From: Thiomonas sp.
GTDB taxonomy: Bacteria; Pseudomonadota; Gammaproteobacteria; Burkholderiales; Burkholderiaceae_C
Reading direction: 5' to 3'
Length of the DNA stretch: 5,679 bases
NCBI GenBank assembly: GCA_027451915.1
Contig: DAIDHU010000241.1
Location: 1-5,679 of the forward strand
Positions 1 through 5,645 of this stretch are shown piece by piece. How positions within the stretch are numbered: position 1 is the first letter of the stretch; every line of letters begins with the position of its first letter. Under the pieces are notes generated by a model. The model saw only the letters and a list, made by a program, of their open reading frames with translations. It was not told where the DNA came from and did not search any database. The position numbers and the translations under genes were made by a program.

Positions 1-1
1 C

Positions 2-667
2 GAGCAGTGCGGCAACGGGGCGCGCTGCTTCGTCGCATTCGTGCGCCGGCGGGGACTGACCAGCAAGCGCGCCGTGCGCGTGCTCACGCGCTCGGGCGTC
101 ATCGAGCCCGCCATGGGTGACGACGGCGAGGTGCGCGTGGACATGGGCCCGCCGCGCTTCGAGCCGGCCGAGATTCCCTTCGATGCCTCGGGGCTGCGCG
201 GGGTGCCCGAGGGCGACCTGCCGCGCTGGGAGCTTCCGCTGGACGACGCCCTGCTGCGCCTGAGCGTGGTCTCCATGGGCAATCCCCACGCGGTGCAGCG
301 CGTCGATGACGTGGACCTCGCGCCCGTGGGGGCCCTGGGCCCGCGGCTGGAGCACCACCCGCGCTTCGCCCAGCGCGTCAACGCCGGCTTCCTGCAGGTG
401 CTGGACGAGCACCATGCGCGCCTGCGGGTCTGGGAGCGCGGCGCCGGCGAGACCCTGGCCTGCGGCACCGGCGCCTGCGCGGCGGCGGTGGCGGGCATGC
501 GACACGGCTGGCTGCGCAGCCCCGTGCGCATGCAGGCTCGCGGGGGAGAGCTGGGCATCGCCTGGGACGGCCCGGGCCGGCCGGTGTTCATGAGCGGCCC
601 GGCGGTGCACGTGTTCGACGCCAGCATCGACCTGGATGCGCTGCCCGCGCCGCTGGCGCCGGCTTGA
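2..667 (+). CDS. dapF: Diaminopimelate epimerase DapF, 5'-truncated by window edge
   Basis: DapF interconverts LL- and meso-diaminopimelate in the cytoplasm, in the last steps of lysine and peptidoglycan precursor synthesis. The frame is open from base 2 and ends in TGA at 665-667, giving 221 visible residues. About 70 N-terminal residues should lie upstream, since the family is usually about 275 aa. The visible part begins right at the first catalytic block EQCGNGARCF, with the catalytic thiol Cys codon at 8-10. The second catalytic block, ACGTGACAAA, has its Cys codon at 461-463. Other family signatures are VSMGNPHAVQ, ERGAGET and the terminal GPAVHVF stretch. Both active-site cysteines are present, so the enzyme looks functional. 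A GTG at 41 is internal and not the true start. The gene is followed after 21 bases by the DUF484 gene, as in many proteobacteria. Confidence 0.96.
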   Translation, partial: EQCGNGARCFVAFVRRRGLTSKRAVRVLTRSGVIEPAMGDDGEVRVDMGPPRFEPAEIPFDASGLRGVPEGDLPRWELPLDDALLRLSVVSMGNPHAVQRVDDVDLAPVGALGPRLEHHPRFAQRVNAGFLQVLDEHHARLRVWERGAGETLACGTGACAAAVAGMRHGWLRSPVRMQARGGELGIAWDGPGRPVFMSGPAVHVFDASIDLDALPAPLAPA

Positions 668-676
668 ATCTTTTCT

Positions 677-683
677 GGAAGGA
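677..683 (+). promoter_or_regulatory. Shine-Dalgarno site of the DUF484 gene
   Basis: GGAAGGA lies 5 bases before the ATG at 689. It supports that start and shows that the gene has its own translation initiation signal within the short dapF-DUF484 gap. Confidence 0.7.
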
Positions 684-688
684 CCCCG

Positions 689-1351
689 ATGGAACTCAGC
701 GAACAGGACCTCGCCGCCTACCTGGCCGAGCACCCCGACTTTTTCGAACGCCACGCCGAGCTGCTGGCGACCGTGCAACTGGCCAGCCCCCACGGCAACC
801 GCGCGGTATCGCTGCAGGAGCGCCAGATGGAAATGCTGCGCGACAAGATGCGCGCGCTCGAGCACCGGCTGGCCGAGCTCATGCGCAATGCCGCCGACAA
901 CGAGGCGCTGTCGGGCCGCCTGCTGGGCTGGGCGCGCGCGCTGCTGGAGCAGACGGAGGCCGCGGCGCTTGCGCGCTGCGTGGTGGACGAGCTGCGCCAG
1001 CGCTTCGACATGCCCCTGGCCGCCCTGCGCCTGTGGGGCCTGCGCCCCGAATTCGCCACGCTCCCGGAGGCCGCGCCGGTGGGTGAGGACATTCCCGTGC
1101 TGGCCAGCAGCCTGAGCCAGCCCTTCTGCGGCGCCAACGCCGGCTTCGAGGCCGCGCGCTGGCTGGCGGCGCCGCCGCAGTCGCTGGCCATGGTGGCCCT
1201 GCGCGAGCATGCGCAGTCGGGCGCCTTCGGGCTGCTGGTGCTGGGTTCGCAGCAGTCGGACCGCTTCACCGCCGACATGGGCACCGAATTCCTCGCCCGC
1301 CTGGGCGAGGTGGCCTCGTCCGCGCTGCTGCGCCTGCGGCCCCAGGCCTGA
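689..1351 (+). CDS. DUF484 family protein (GAF-like), dapF-xerC neighbour
   Basis: A 220-residue cytoplasmic protein of the DUF484 family (PF04340), with no signal peptide or membrane segment. The N-terminal block (about residues 5-35: AAYLAEHPDFFERHAELL, then SPHGNRAVSLQERQ) is the family hallmark. A charged helical stretch likely to form a coiled coil follows at about residues 42-75. The C-terminal half (about 90-217), including GAFGLLVLGS and the FLARLGEVAS helix, looks like a GAF-type fold. The ATG at 689 is supported by a good ribosome binding site. The biochemical role of the family is unknown. Its position between dapF and xerC is widely conserved in proteobacteria, which suggests shared transcription rather than a proven shared pathway. 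The stop is only 3 bases before the xerC start, so translation is probably coupled. Confidence 0.93.
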   Translation: MELSEQDLAAYLAEHPDFFERHAELLATVQLASPHGNRAVSLQERQMEMLRDKMRALEHRLAELMRNAADNEALSGRLLGWARALLEQTEAAALARCVVDELRQRFDMPLAALRLWGLRPEFATLPEAAPVGEDIPVLASSLSQPFCGANAGFEAARWLAAPPQSLAMVALREHAQSGAFGLLVLGSQQSDRFTADMGTEFLARLGEVASSALLRLRPQA

Positions 1352-1354
1352 GCC

Positions 1355-2347
1355 ATGACCGCGCCGCGGCCCGCCGTTCCCGACGCAGCGGCCGTGCCGC
1401 CGCGGCTGGCGCAGGCCTGCGAGCAACACCTGCGGCGCCTGGAGCAGGTGCGGCGCCTGGCGCCCCGCACCCTGGTCAACTACCGGCGCGACCTGCGCGA
1501 TCTGTGCCAGCGCGCGGCGCAGGCCGGCGTGGACGCCGAGGCCTTGCAGCCGCGGCACCTGCGCGCCTGGGTGGCCGCGCTGCACGCGCGGGGCATGAGT
1601 CCGCGCGCCATCGCCGCAAGGCTTTCGGCCTGGCGCGGCCTGCTGCGCTGGATGGGAACCGAGGGCCTGCTGCGCACCGACCCCGCGCGCGAGCTTCGCG
1701 CTCCGCGCGCGCAGCGCCCGCTGCCCAAGGCGTTGAGCGTGGAGCACGCGGTGGCGCTGGCCGCCGGCGGGCCCACGGTTGCCGAGCCGCGCGCCGGCGC
1801 GCGTGCCCACGCGCTGGCCGAGCTGCTGTACTCCAGCGGCCTGCGGGTGTCCGAGCTGGTGGGCCTGGACCTGCGCCCCGTGCGCGGCGCCGAGCATGTC
1901 TCGCAGGGCTGGATCGACTGGGACGGCGCCGAGGCGCATGTGCTGGGCAAGGGGGGCAAGCGTCGCAGCGTTCCGGTGGGAGAACAGGCCATGCGGGCGT
2001 TGCGCGAATGGCTGCGCCTGCGCGGCGAGCCCCCGCCACGCGCCGCCGCGGGCGACCGCGCGGCGCTGTTCCTGGGCCCGCGCGGCGCTCGCATCACGGC
2101 CCAGCGGGTGCGCGAGGAACTGCGCCGGCGCGCCCTGGAGGCCGGCCTGCCGGTGGCGGTGCACCCTCACATGCTGCGGCACTCCTTCGCCTCGCACCTG
2201 CTGCAATCCAGCGGCGACCTGCGCGGCGTGCAGGAGCTGCTGGGCCACGCGAGCATCGCCAGCACCCAGGTCTATACCCGGCTGGACTTCCAGCACCTGG
2301 CCAAGGTCTACGACCAGGCCCATCCCCGCGCGCGCAAGCCGCGCTGA
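1355..2347 (+). CDS. xerC: Tyrosine recombinase XerC
   Basis: XerC, together with XerD, resolves chromosome dimers at dif, under control of FtsK at the septum. The 330-residue protein has an N-terminal SAM-like core-binding domain (about residues 18-110, with NYRRDL near 42) and a C-terminal catalytic domain. All catalytic residues are visible: Arg164 in SGLRVSEL, Lys199 in LGKGGKRR, His272 and Arg275 in HMLRHSFA, His298 in LLGHASI, and the nucleophile Tyr307 in TQVYTRLD. It is about 30 residues longer than E. coli XerC (298 aa). The extra length is an Ala/Pro-rich N-terminus and loop insertions around residues 138-150 and 174-192, away from the catalytic motifs. The ATG is 3 bases after the upstream stop; only a weak AGG (1344-1346) precedes it, so translational coupling is likely. 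The dapF-DUF484 context favours XerC over XerD or an integrase. Confidence 0.95.
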   Translation: MTAPRPAVPDAAAVPPRLAQACEQHLRRLEQVRRLAPRTLVNYRRDLRDLCQRAAQAGVDAEALQPRHLRAWVAALHARGMSPRAIAARLSAWRGLLRWMGTEGLLRTDPARELRAPRAQRPLPKALSVEHAVALAAGGPTVAEPRAGARAHALAELLYSSGLRVSELVGLDLRPVRGAEHVSQGWIDWDGAEAHVLGKGGKRRSVPVGEQAMRALREWLRLRGEPPPRAAAGDRAALFLGPRGARITAQRVREELRRRALEAGLPVAVHPHMLRHSFASHLLQSSGDLRGVQELLGHASIASTQVYTRLDFQHLAKVYDQAHPRARKPR

Positions 2348-2366
2348 ATCCGCACCGCGCATCGCC

Positions 2367-3548
2367 GTGAAAGTCATCCGCCTGTACCCCGGCAAGGAGC
2401 GCGCCGTGCTGCGCCGCCACCCCTGGATCTTCGCCGGAGCCATCGCGCGCGGCGGCGCCGACAGCGGGGAGACCGTGCGCGTGGAGTCTCACGACGGCCA
2501 GGTGCTCGGCTGGGCCGCCTACAGCCCGGCCTCGCAGATCCGCCTGCGCATGTGGAGCTTCGATCCGGCCCAGCGCATCGACCCCGACTTCCTGCGCGAG
2601 CGGGTGCGCGCCTCGATCGAGCGGCGCCGCGAACTCGGCATCGACCTGCGCGCCGCGCGCCTGGTCTGGGGCGAGGCCGATGGCCTGCCCGGCCTGGTCG
2701 TCGACCGCTTCGCCGACATCGCGGTGGTGCAGCTGCTCAGCGCCGGCGCCGAGCGCTGGCGCGAAGCCCTGCTGCAGGCCTTGCGCGAGTGCCTTCCCGG
2801 GCTGCGCATCCACGAGCGCTCCGACGTGGGGGTGCGCGAGCGCGAGGGTCTGGCCGAGCGCAGCGGCTGGCTGCACGGCGACGGCGCCACCCGCGTGAGC
2901 ATCGAGGAGCACGGCATGCGCCTGCACGTGGACGTGGCCACCGGGCACAAGACCGGCTTTTACCTCGACCAGCGCGACAACCGGCTGCGCTTTCGCGAAC
3001 TCGTGCGCGAACGCGGGCTGCGCCGGGTGCTGAACTGCTACGGATACACGGGCGGATTCACGCTGGCAGCGCTGGCCGGAGGCGCCAGCGAGGTGATCAC
3101 CGTCGACTCCTCCGGCCCGGCGCTGCAGCTGGCCGCCGAGCACCTGCGCGACAACGGCTTCGACCAAGCCCGCAGCGAGCTGCGCGAGGCCGACGTCGGG
3201 CGCGTGCTGCGCGATCTGCGCGAAGCCGGCGAGCGCTTCGACGCCATCGTGCTCGACCCGCCCAAGCTGGCCCCCACGGTGGCGCAGGCGCCGCGCGCGA
3301 CCCGCGCCTACAAGGACATCAACCGGCTCGCCCTGGGGCTGCTGCGCCCGGGAGGCTGGCTGTTCACGTTTTCCTGCTCGGGGGGCATCGACGCCGCCCT
3401 GTTCCAGAGCGTGGTGGCCGGCGCCGCCGTGGACGCCGGGCGCGACGCCGACATCGTGCAGCGCGTGGGGGCCGCTCCCGATCACCCGCTGCTGCTGAGC
3501 TTTCCCGAGGGGGAGTACCTGAAAGGGCTCTTGCTGCGCGCACGCTGA
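2367..3548 (+). CDS. rlmI: RlmI-type 23S rRNA (cytosine-C5) methyltransferase
   Basis: A SAM-dependent enzyme resembling E. coli RlmI, which makes m5C1962 in 23S rRNA. With a GTG start at 2367 it is 393 aa (E. coli RlmI is 396). Residues 1-75 form a PUA-type RNA-binding domain (KERAVLRRHPWIFAGAIAR, AYSPASQIR). A central linking domain (about 75-180) follows, then the Rossmann methyltransferase domain. Key motifs are GHKTGFYLDQRDNR (193-206), the SAM-binding NCYGYTGGF (223-231), the acidic ITVDSS (244-249), DPPK (297-300) and FSCSGG (335-340) with the likely catalytic Cys337. The frame stays open upstream into xerC, but that part is out-of-frame xerC sequence without family resemblance. GTG 2367 places the PUA block exactly as in the family, although no clear Shine-Dalgarno is seen. 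The gene lies 19 bases after xerC and is probably cotranscribed. The exact target base is inferred from homology. Confidence 0.92.
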   Translation: MKVIRLYPGKERAVLRRHPWIFAGAIARGGADSGETVRVESHDGQVLGWAAYSPASQIRLRMWSFDPAQRIDPDFLRERVRASIERRRELGIDLRAARLVWGEADGLPGLVVDRFADIAVVQLLSAGAERWREALLQALRECLPGLRIHERSDVGVREREGLAERSGWLHGDGATRVSIEEHGMRLHVDVATGHKTGFYLDQRDNRLRFRELVRERGLRRVLNCYGYTGGFTLAALAGGASEVITVDSSGPALQLAAEHLRDNGFDQARSELREADVGRVLRDLREAGERFDAIVLDPPKLAPTVAQAPRATRAYKDINRLALGLLRPGGWLFTFSCSGGIDAALFQSVVAGAAVDAGRDADIVQRVGAAPDHPLLLSFPEGEYLKGLLLRAR

Positions 3549-3562
3549 AGCGCGCTCCGGCT

Positions 3563-3568
3563 TACACT
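3563..3568 (+). promoter_or_regulatory. Weak candidate -10 element before the GTPase gene
   Basis: TACACT (4 of 6 matches to TATAAT) lies in the 105-base gap after rlmI, about 90 bases before the GTPase start. I find no TTGACA-like hexamer at 16-18 bp spacing, so this is a weak call; read-through from rlmI is an alternative. Confidence 0.22.
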
Positions 3569-3575
3569 GGCGGAT

Positions 3576-3615
3576 GGGCGCGCGCAGCCGCGCCCGGTGT
3601 CGCGGCCGGGCCGCG
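3576..3615 (+). promoter_or_regulatory. Two GC hairpins between rlmI and the GTPase gene
   Basis: Two adjacent inverted repeats are visible. GGGCGCG (3576-3582) pairs with CGCGCCC (3589-3595) around a 6-nt loop. CGCGGC (3601-3606) pairs with GCCGCG (3610-3615) around a 3-nt loop. Neither is followed by a T-run, so neither is a standard intrinsic terminator. In sequence this GC-rich some pairing is expected by chance, so a function in attenuation or transcript processing is only a possibility. Confidence 0.3.
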
Positions 3616-3653
3616 GCACGCCGTCCGCCATCCCCTCGCCAGCCCATCCCGCC

Positions 3654-4742
3654 ATGTCGTCCGCACTCATCCCCGCCACCATCCTCACCGGCTTTCTCGG
3701 CAGCGGCAAGACCACGCTGCTCAAGCGCGTGCTCGGCGAGGCGCACGGCTCGCGCATCGCGGTGATCGAGAACGAGTTCGGCGAGGAGAACATCGACAAC
3801 GAGATCCTCGTGCAGGAGCGCGAGGAACAGATCGTGCAGATGTCCAACGGCTGCATCTGCTGCACCATCCGCGACGACCTGCGCGCCACCCTCAGCGACC
3901 TGGCCCAGCGCCGGCGCCGCGGCGAGCTGATGTTCGACCGCGTGATCATCGAGACCACCGGCGTGGCCGACCCCGGCCCCGTGGCGCAGACCTTCTTCAT
4001 GGACGACGACGTGGCCAGCCAGTACCTGCTGGACTCCATCGTCACCCTGGTGGACGCCGTGCACGCCCAGCAGCAGCTGGACCACCGCCTGGAAGCCCAG
4101 CGCCAGGTCGGATTCGCCGATCGCATCTTCATCTCCAAGTCCGATCTGGTCGACGCCGCCGCGCTGGCCGACCTGCAGCAGCGCCTGCGCCGCATGAACC
4201 CGCGTGCTCCGCAGACGCTGGTGCATTTCGGCGAGGTGCCCCTGAAGGAGGTGCTGGACCTGCGCGGCTTCAATCTCAACGCGCGCCTGGAGATCGACCC
4301 CGAGTTCCTGCGCGAGGAGGAACACGCGCACGACCACCACCATGGTCACGACCACGACCATGACCATGACCACGAGCATGGCCACGCCTGCGCCGAGGAC
4401 CATGAGCACGGCCCCGAGTGCGCGCACCACCACCACCACGACGACGACGTCAAGTCCTTCGTGTTCCGCGCCAGCCAGCCTTTCGAGCCGGCCAAGCTGG
4501 AGGAGTTCCTCGGCACCATCGTGCAGATCTACGGCCCGCGCATGCTGCGCTACAAGGGCGTGCTGAACATGCGGGGCATCGATCGCAAGGTGGTGTTCCA
4601 GGGAGTGCACCAGCTCATGGGCAGCGACCTGGCGGCCGCCTGGGGCCCGCAGGAGGCGCGCGAGAGCCGCATCGTGTTCATCGGCATCGACCTGCCCCGC
4701 GACATCATCGAACAGGGCCTGCGCCAGTCGCTGGCGGCCTGA
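3654..4742 (+). CDS. COG0523/CobW-family (YjiA-like) G3E GTPase with His-rich insert
   Basis: A putative metal-chaperone GTPase of the G3E family, 362 aa from the ATG at 3654. The GTPase domain (1-205) has the Walker A loop GFLGSGKTT (13-21), the switch region ENEFGE (39-44), the family metal-binding CxCC motif NGCICC (65-70), ETTGVADPGP (100-109) and SKSD (161-164) in the base-recognition position. Residues 224-262 hold 19 histidines plus Cys246 and Cys256, a probable metal-buffering linker. The CobW C-terminal domain spans about 266-360 (YGPRMLRYKGVL, FIGIDLP). Motif by motif it resembles E. coli YjiA, but the long His-rich insert is extra. A GTG at 3597 would add 19 residues unlike the family, so the ATG is preferred; no Shine-Dalgarno precedes either. 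The metal is unknown; zinc is the usual proposal for this type. A cobalamin-specific CobW role is not supported, since no cobalamin genes are nearby. dksA lies downstream. Confidence 0.92.
   Translation: MSSALIPATILTGFLGSGKTTLLKRVLGEAHGSRIAVIENEFGEENIDNEILVQEREEQIVQMSNGCICCTIRDDLRATLSDLAQRRRRGELMFDRVIIETTGVADPGPVAQTFFMDDDVASQYLLDSIVTLVDAVHAQQQLDHRLEAQRQVGFADRIFISKSDLVDAAALADLQQRLRRMNPRAPQTLVHFGEVPLKEVLDLRGFNLNARLEIDPEFLREEEHAHDHHHGHDHDHDHDHEHGHACAEDHEHGPECAHHHHHDDDVKSFVFRASQPFEPAKLEEFLGTIVQIYGPRMLRYKGVLNMRGIDRKVVFQGVHQLMGSDLAAAWGPQEARESRIVFIGIDLPRDIIEQGLRQSLAA
4350..4448 (+). repeat. Short in-frame codon repeats encoding the His/Asp metal tract
   Basis: Four near-identical GACCAY hexamers (4350-4373) encode Asp-His four times. 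Further on, five CAC codons (4425-4439) run into three GAC codons (4440-4448), giving five His then three Asp. These are in-frame microrepeats inside the GTPase gene and could change copy number by slippage without breaking the frame. Confidence 0.75.
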
Positions 4743-4771
4743 GGGCCGCGGGCGCCCGGCCGCCCGGGCCC
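4743..4771 (+). terminator. Strong GC hairpin right after the GTPase stop, no U-tract
   Basis: Starting one base after the TGA (4740-4742), GGGCC (4743-4747) pairs with GGCCC (4767-4771) and CGGGCG (4749-4754) pairs with CGCCCG (4761-4766). G4748 is bulged and the loop is CCCGGC. This gives 11 G-C pairs. No T-run follows, so it may act as a transcript-end or mRNA-stabilising hairpin, or a non-canonical terminator, rather than a standard intrinsic terminator. Confidence 0.42.
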
Positions 4772-4786
4772 GGAACGGGTGGGAAG

Positions 4787-4814
4787 CGGACACCGCGGCG
4801 GCTGCGCCTATAAT
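4787..4814 (+). promoter_or_regulatory. Sigma70-type promoter of dksA
   Basis: A perfect -10 hexamer TATAAT (4809-4814) is preceded at 16 bp by CGGACA (4787-4792), which matches four of six positions of TTGACA. In a genome this GC-rich a perfect TATAAT in an intergenic region is notable. Transcription would start near 4821, leaving a leader of about 150 nt before dksA. The discriminator after the -10 (4815-4821, CCGCCGG) is entirely G/C, a property linked in E. coli to promoters repressed by ppGpp and DksA. The promoter lies downstream of the GTPase gene, so dksA can be transcribed independently of it. Confidence 0.72.
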
Positions 4815-4921
4815 CCGCCGGTTTTTGGTCTTCGCACCGGGCATGCCGGGGCGGCGCGGCCCTGGGAGGGGCAGGCCGCCTGACGCTGGAATCACGCTCC
4901 GGGTTGCATTCGAGCAACAGC

Positions 4922-4948
4922 CGCCTGCGGCAGGCAATGCCGCAGGTG
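4922..4948 (+). promoter_or_regulatory. Perfect hairpin just upstream of the dksA ribosome binding site
   Basis: CCTGCGGCA (4924-4932) pairs perfectly with TGCCGCAGG (4938-4946) around the loop GGCAA. A G-T wobble and one more C-G pair extend the stem to 11 pairs (4922-4948). It ends 13 bases before the dksA Shine-Dalgarno and has no following T-run, so a role in mRNA stability or translation control is more likely than termination. Confidence 0.5.
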
Positions 4949-4961
4949 CTACAAAGACCAC

Positions 4962-4967
4962 AGGGGG
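4962..4967 (+). promoter_or_regulatory. Shine-Dalgarno site that sets the dksA GTG start
   Basis: AGGGGG ends 7 bases before the GTG at 4975, an ideal spacing. It directly abuts an out-of-frame ATG at 4968, which is too close to be served. The later in-frame ATG at 5155 has no such site, so this element is the main argument for the long form of DksA. Confidence 0.7.
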
Positions 4968-4974
4968 ATGAATC

Positions 4975-5643
4975 GTGGCCAAGAGCACACGCGCAGCACC
5001 CGCGGCAACCGGCGCGCGCGGCACGTCGGCGGCGCGCCGCCCATCCGGATCCGCCGCGGCGCGTGCGTCATCCGCTACCGCTACACTGCCGGCCGCGTCA
5101 CTTCCCGAGCCCGCAGCGGGCAGCATTTCCGCATCGTCCAACGCAGCCACCGTCATGAGCACCGTCGCCCCCTCCACCGCACCGACCCACGCCGACCCCA
5201 AGCTGGCCAACGCCTGGAAGTCGAAGTCGCCCCAGGAACTGAGCGACGCCGAAGTGCTCGCGATGCCCGAGAGCGAATACATGAACCCGGCGCAGCTCGA
5301 GTTCTTCCGTCACCGCCTCGGCACCCTGCGCGCCGAGTTGCTGCGCAGCGCGGGCGAGACCACCGAACACCTGCGCGAGGACACCCTGCTCGTGCCCGAT
5401 CCCGCCGACCGCGCCACCATCGAGGAAGAGCACGCGCTGGAACTGCGCGCGCGCGACCGCGAGCGCAAGCTGCTGAAGAAGGTCGAGCAGGCTCTGGCGC
5501 TGATCGACAGTGGCGAGTACGGCTGGTGCGAGGAAACCGGCGAGCCGATCGGCGTGCCGCGCTTGCTGGCACGGCCGACCGCCACGCTGTCGCTCGAAGC
5601 CCAGGAGCGGCGCGAATTGCGCCAGAAACTGTTCGGCGACTGA
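4975..5643 (+). CDS. dksA: RNA polymerase-binding transcription factor DksA, single-Cys type with long N-terminal extension
   Basis: DksA binds in the RNA polymerase secondary channel and, with ppGpp, represses rRNA promoters and activates others. The product is 222 aa from GTG 4975 (E. coli DksA is 151). Residues 1 to about 87 are a low-complexity Ala/Ser/Thr/Pro extension, basic over the first 30 residues. The core starts near ELSDAEVLAM (88-97) with EYMNPAQLEFF (101-111). The coiled-coil tip DPADRA (142-147) keeps the Asp and Ala known to be essential in E. coli, followed by EEEHALELRARDRERKLLKK (150-169). In the zinc-finger region only Cys185 remains; the other three ligand positions are Thr188, Ser206 and Ala209, so a classical four-Cys zinc site is absent. 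The final globular helix (RPTATLSLEAQ, RELRQKLF) is intact. The start rests on the AGGGGG site; ATG 5155 (162-aa product) is the alternative. The gene has its own promoter and leader. Confidence 0.94.
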   Translation: MAKSTRAAPAATGARGTSAARRPSGSAAARASSATATLPAASLPEPAAGSISASSNAATVMSTVAPSTAPTHADPKLANAWKSKSPQELSDAEVLAMPESEYMNPAQLEFFRHRLGTLRAELLRSAGETTEHLREDTLLVPDPADRATIEEEHALELRARDRERKLLKKVEQALALIDSGEYGWCEETGEPIGVPRLLARPTATLSLEAQERRELRQKLFGD

Positions 5644-5645
5644 TT

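Larger units (their letters stand above)
4822..4974 (+). other. Structured 5' leader of dksA
   Basis: The region between the predicted transcription start and dksA holds no convincing gene but several inverted repeats. CCGG (4837-4840) can pair with CCGG (4846-4849). GCGGCC (4856-4861) can pair with GGCCGC (4874-4879) around a 12-nt loop. GTTGC (4903-4907) can pair with GCAAC (4914-4918) around a 6-nt loop. The strongest hairpin is listed separately. I do not recognise any known riboswitch or small-RNA family. The leader could be a regulatory 5' UTR, or the region could encode a small RNA; the sequence alone does not decide. Confidence 0.45.

Noticed and set aside
1779..2366. Upstream in-frame extension of the rlmI reading frame by 196 codons into xerC
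   Set aside because: The sequence is xerC read in another frame and does not resemble any RlmI N-terminus. The PUA domain begins right after GTG 2367.
3549..3653. Possible Zur operator before the metal-chaperone GTPase gene
   Set aside because: I looked for an AT-rich dyad of the TGTTAT-type in this spacer and in 4743-4974 and saw none. The spacer is almost wholly G/C.
3597..3653. GTG 3597 as the GTPase start, adding 19 residues
   Set aside because: The added Pro/Ser/Arg-rich residues do not fit the family, which normally begins a few residues before the Walker A strand. No ribosome site precedes the GTG, and this stretch is part of a hairpin.
5082..5087. TACACT as an internal dksA promoter -10
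   Set aside because: No TTGACA-like element at proper spacing, while a much better promoter with a perfect -10 lies at 4787-4814.
2094..5282. Open reading frame of 1062 codons on the minus strand, antisense to xerC (end), rlmI, the GTPase and dksA (start)
   Set aside because: It lies opposite well-supported genes, has no family resemblance, and contains runs of Val that are only the antisense of the His/Asp codons. Long antisense frames are expected at this GC content with strong third-position bias.
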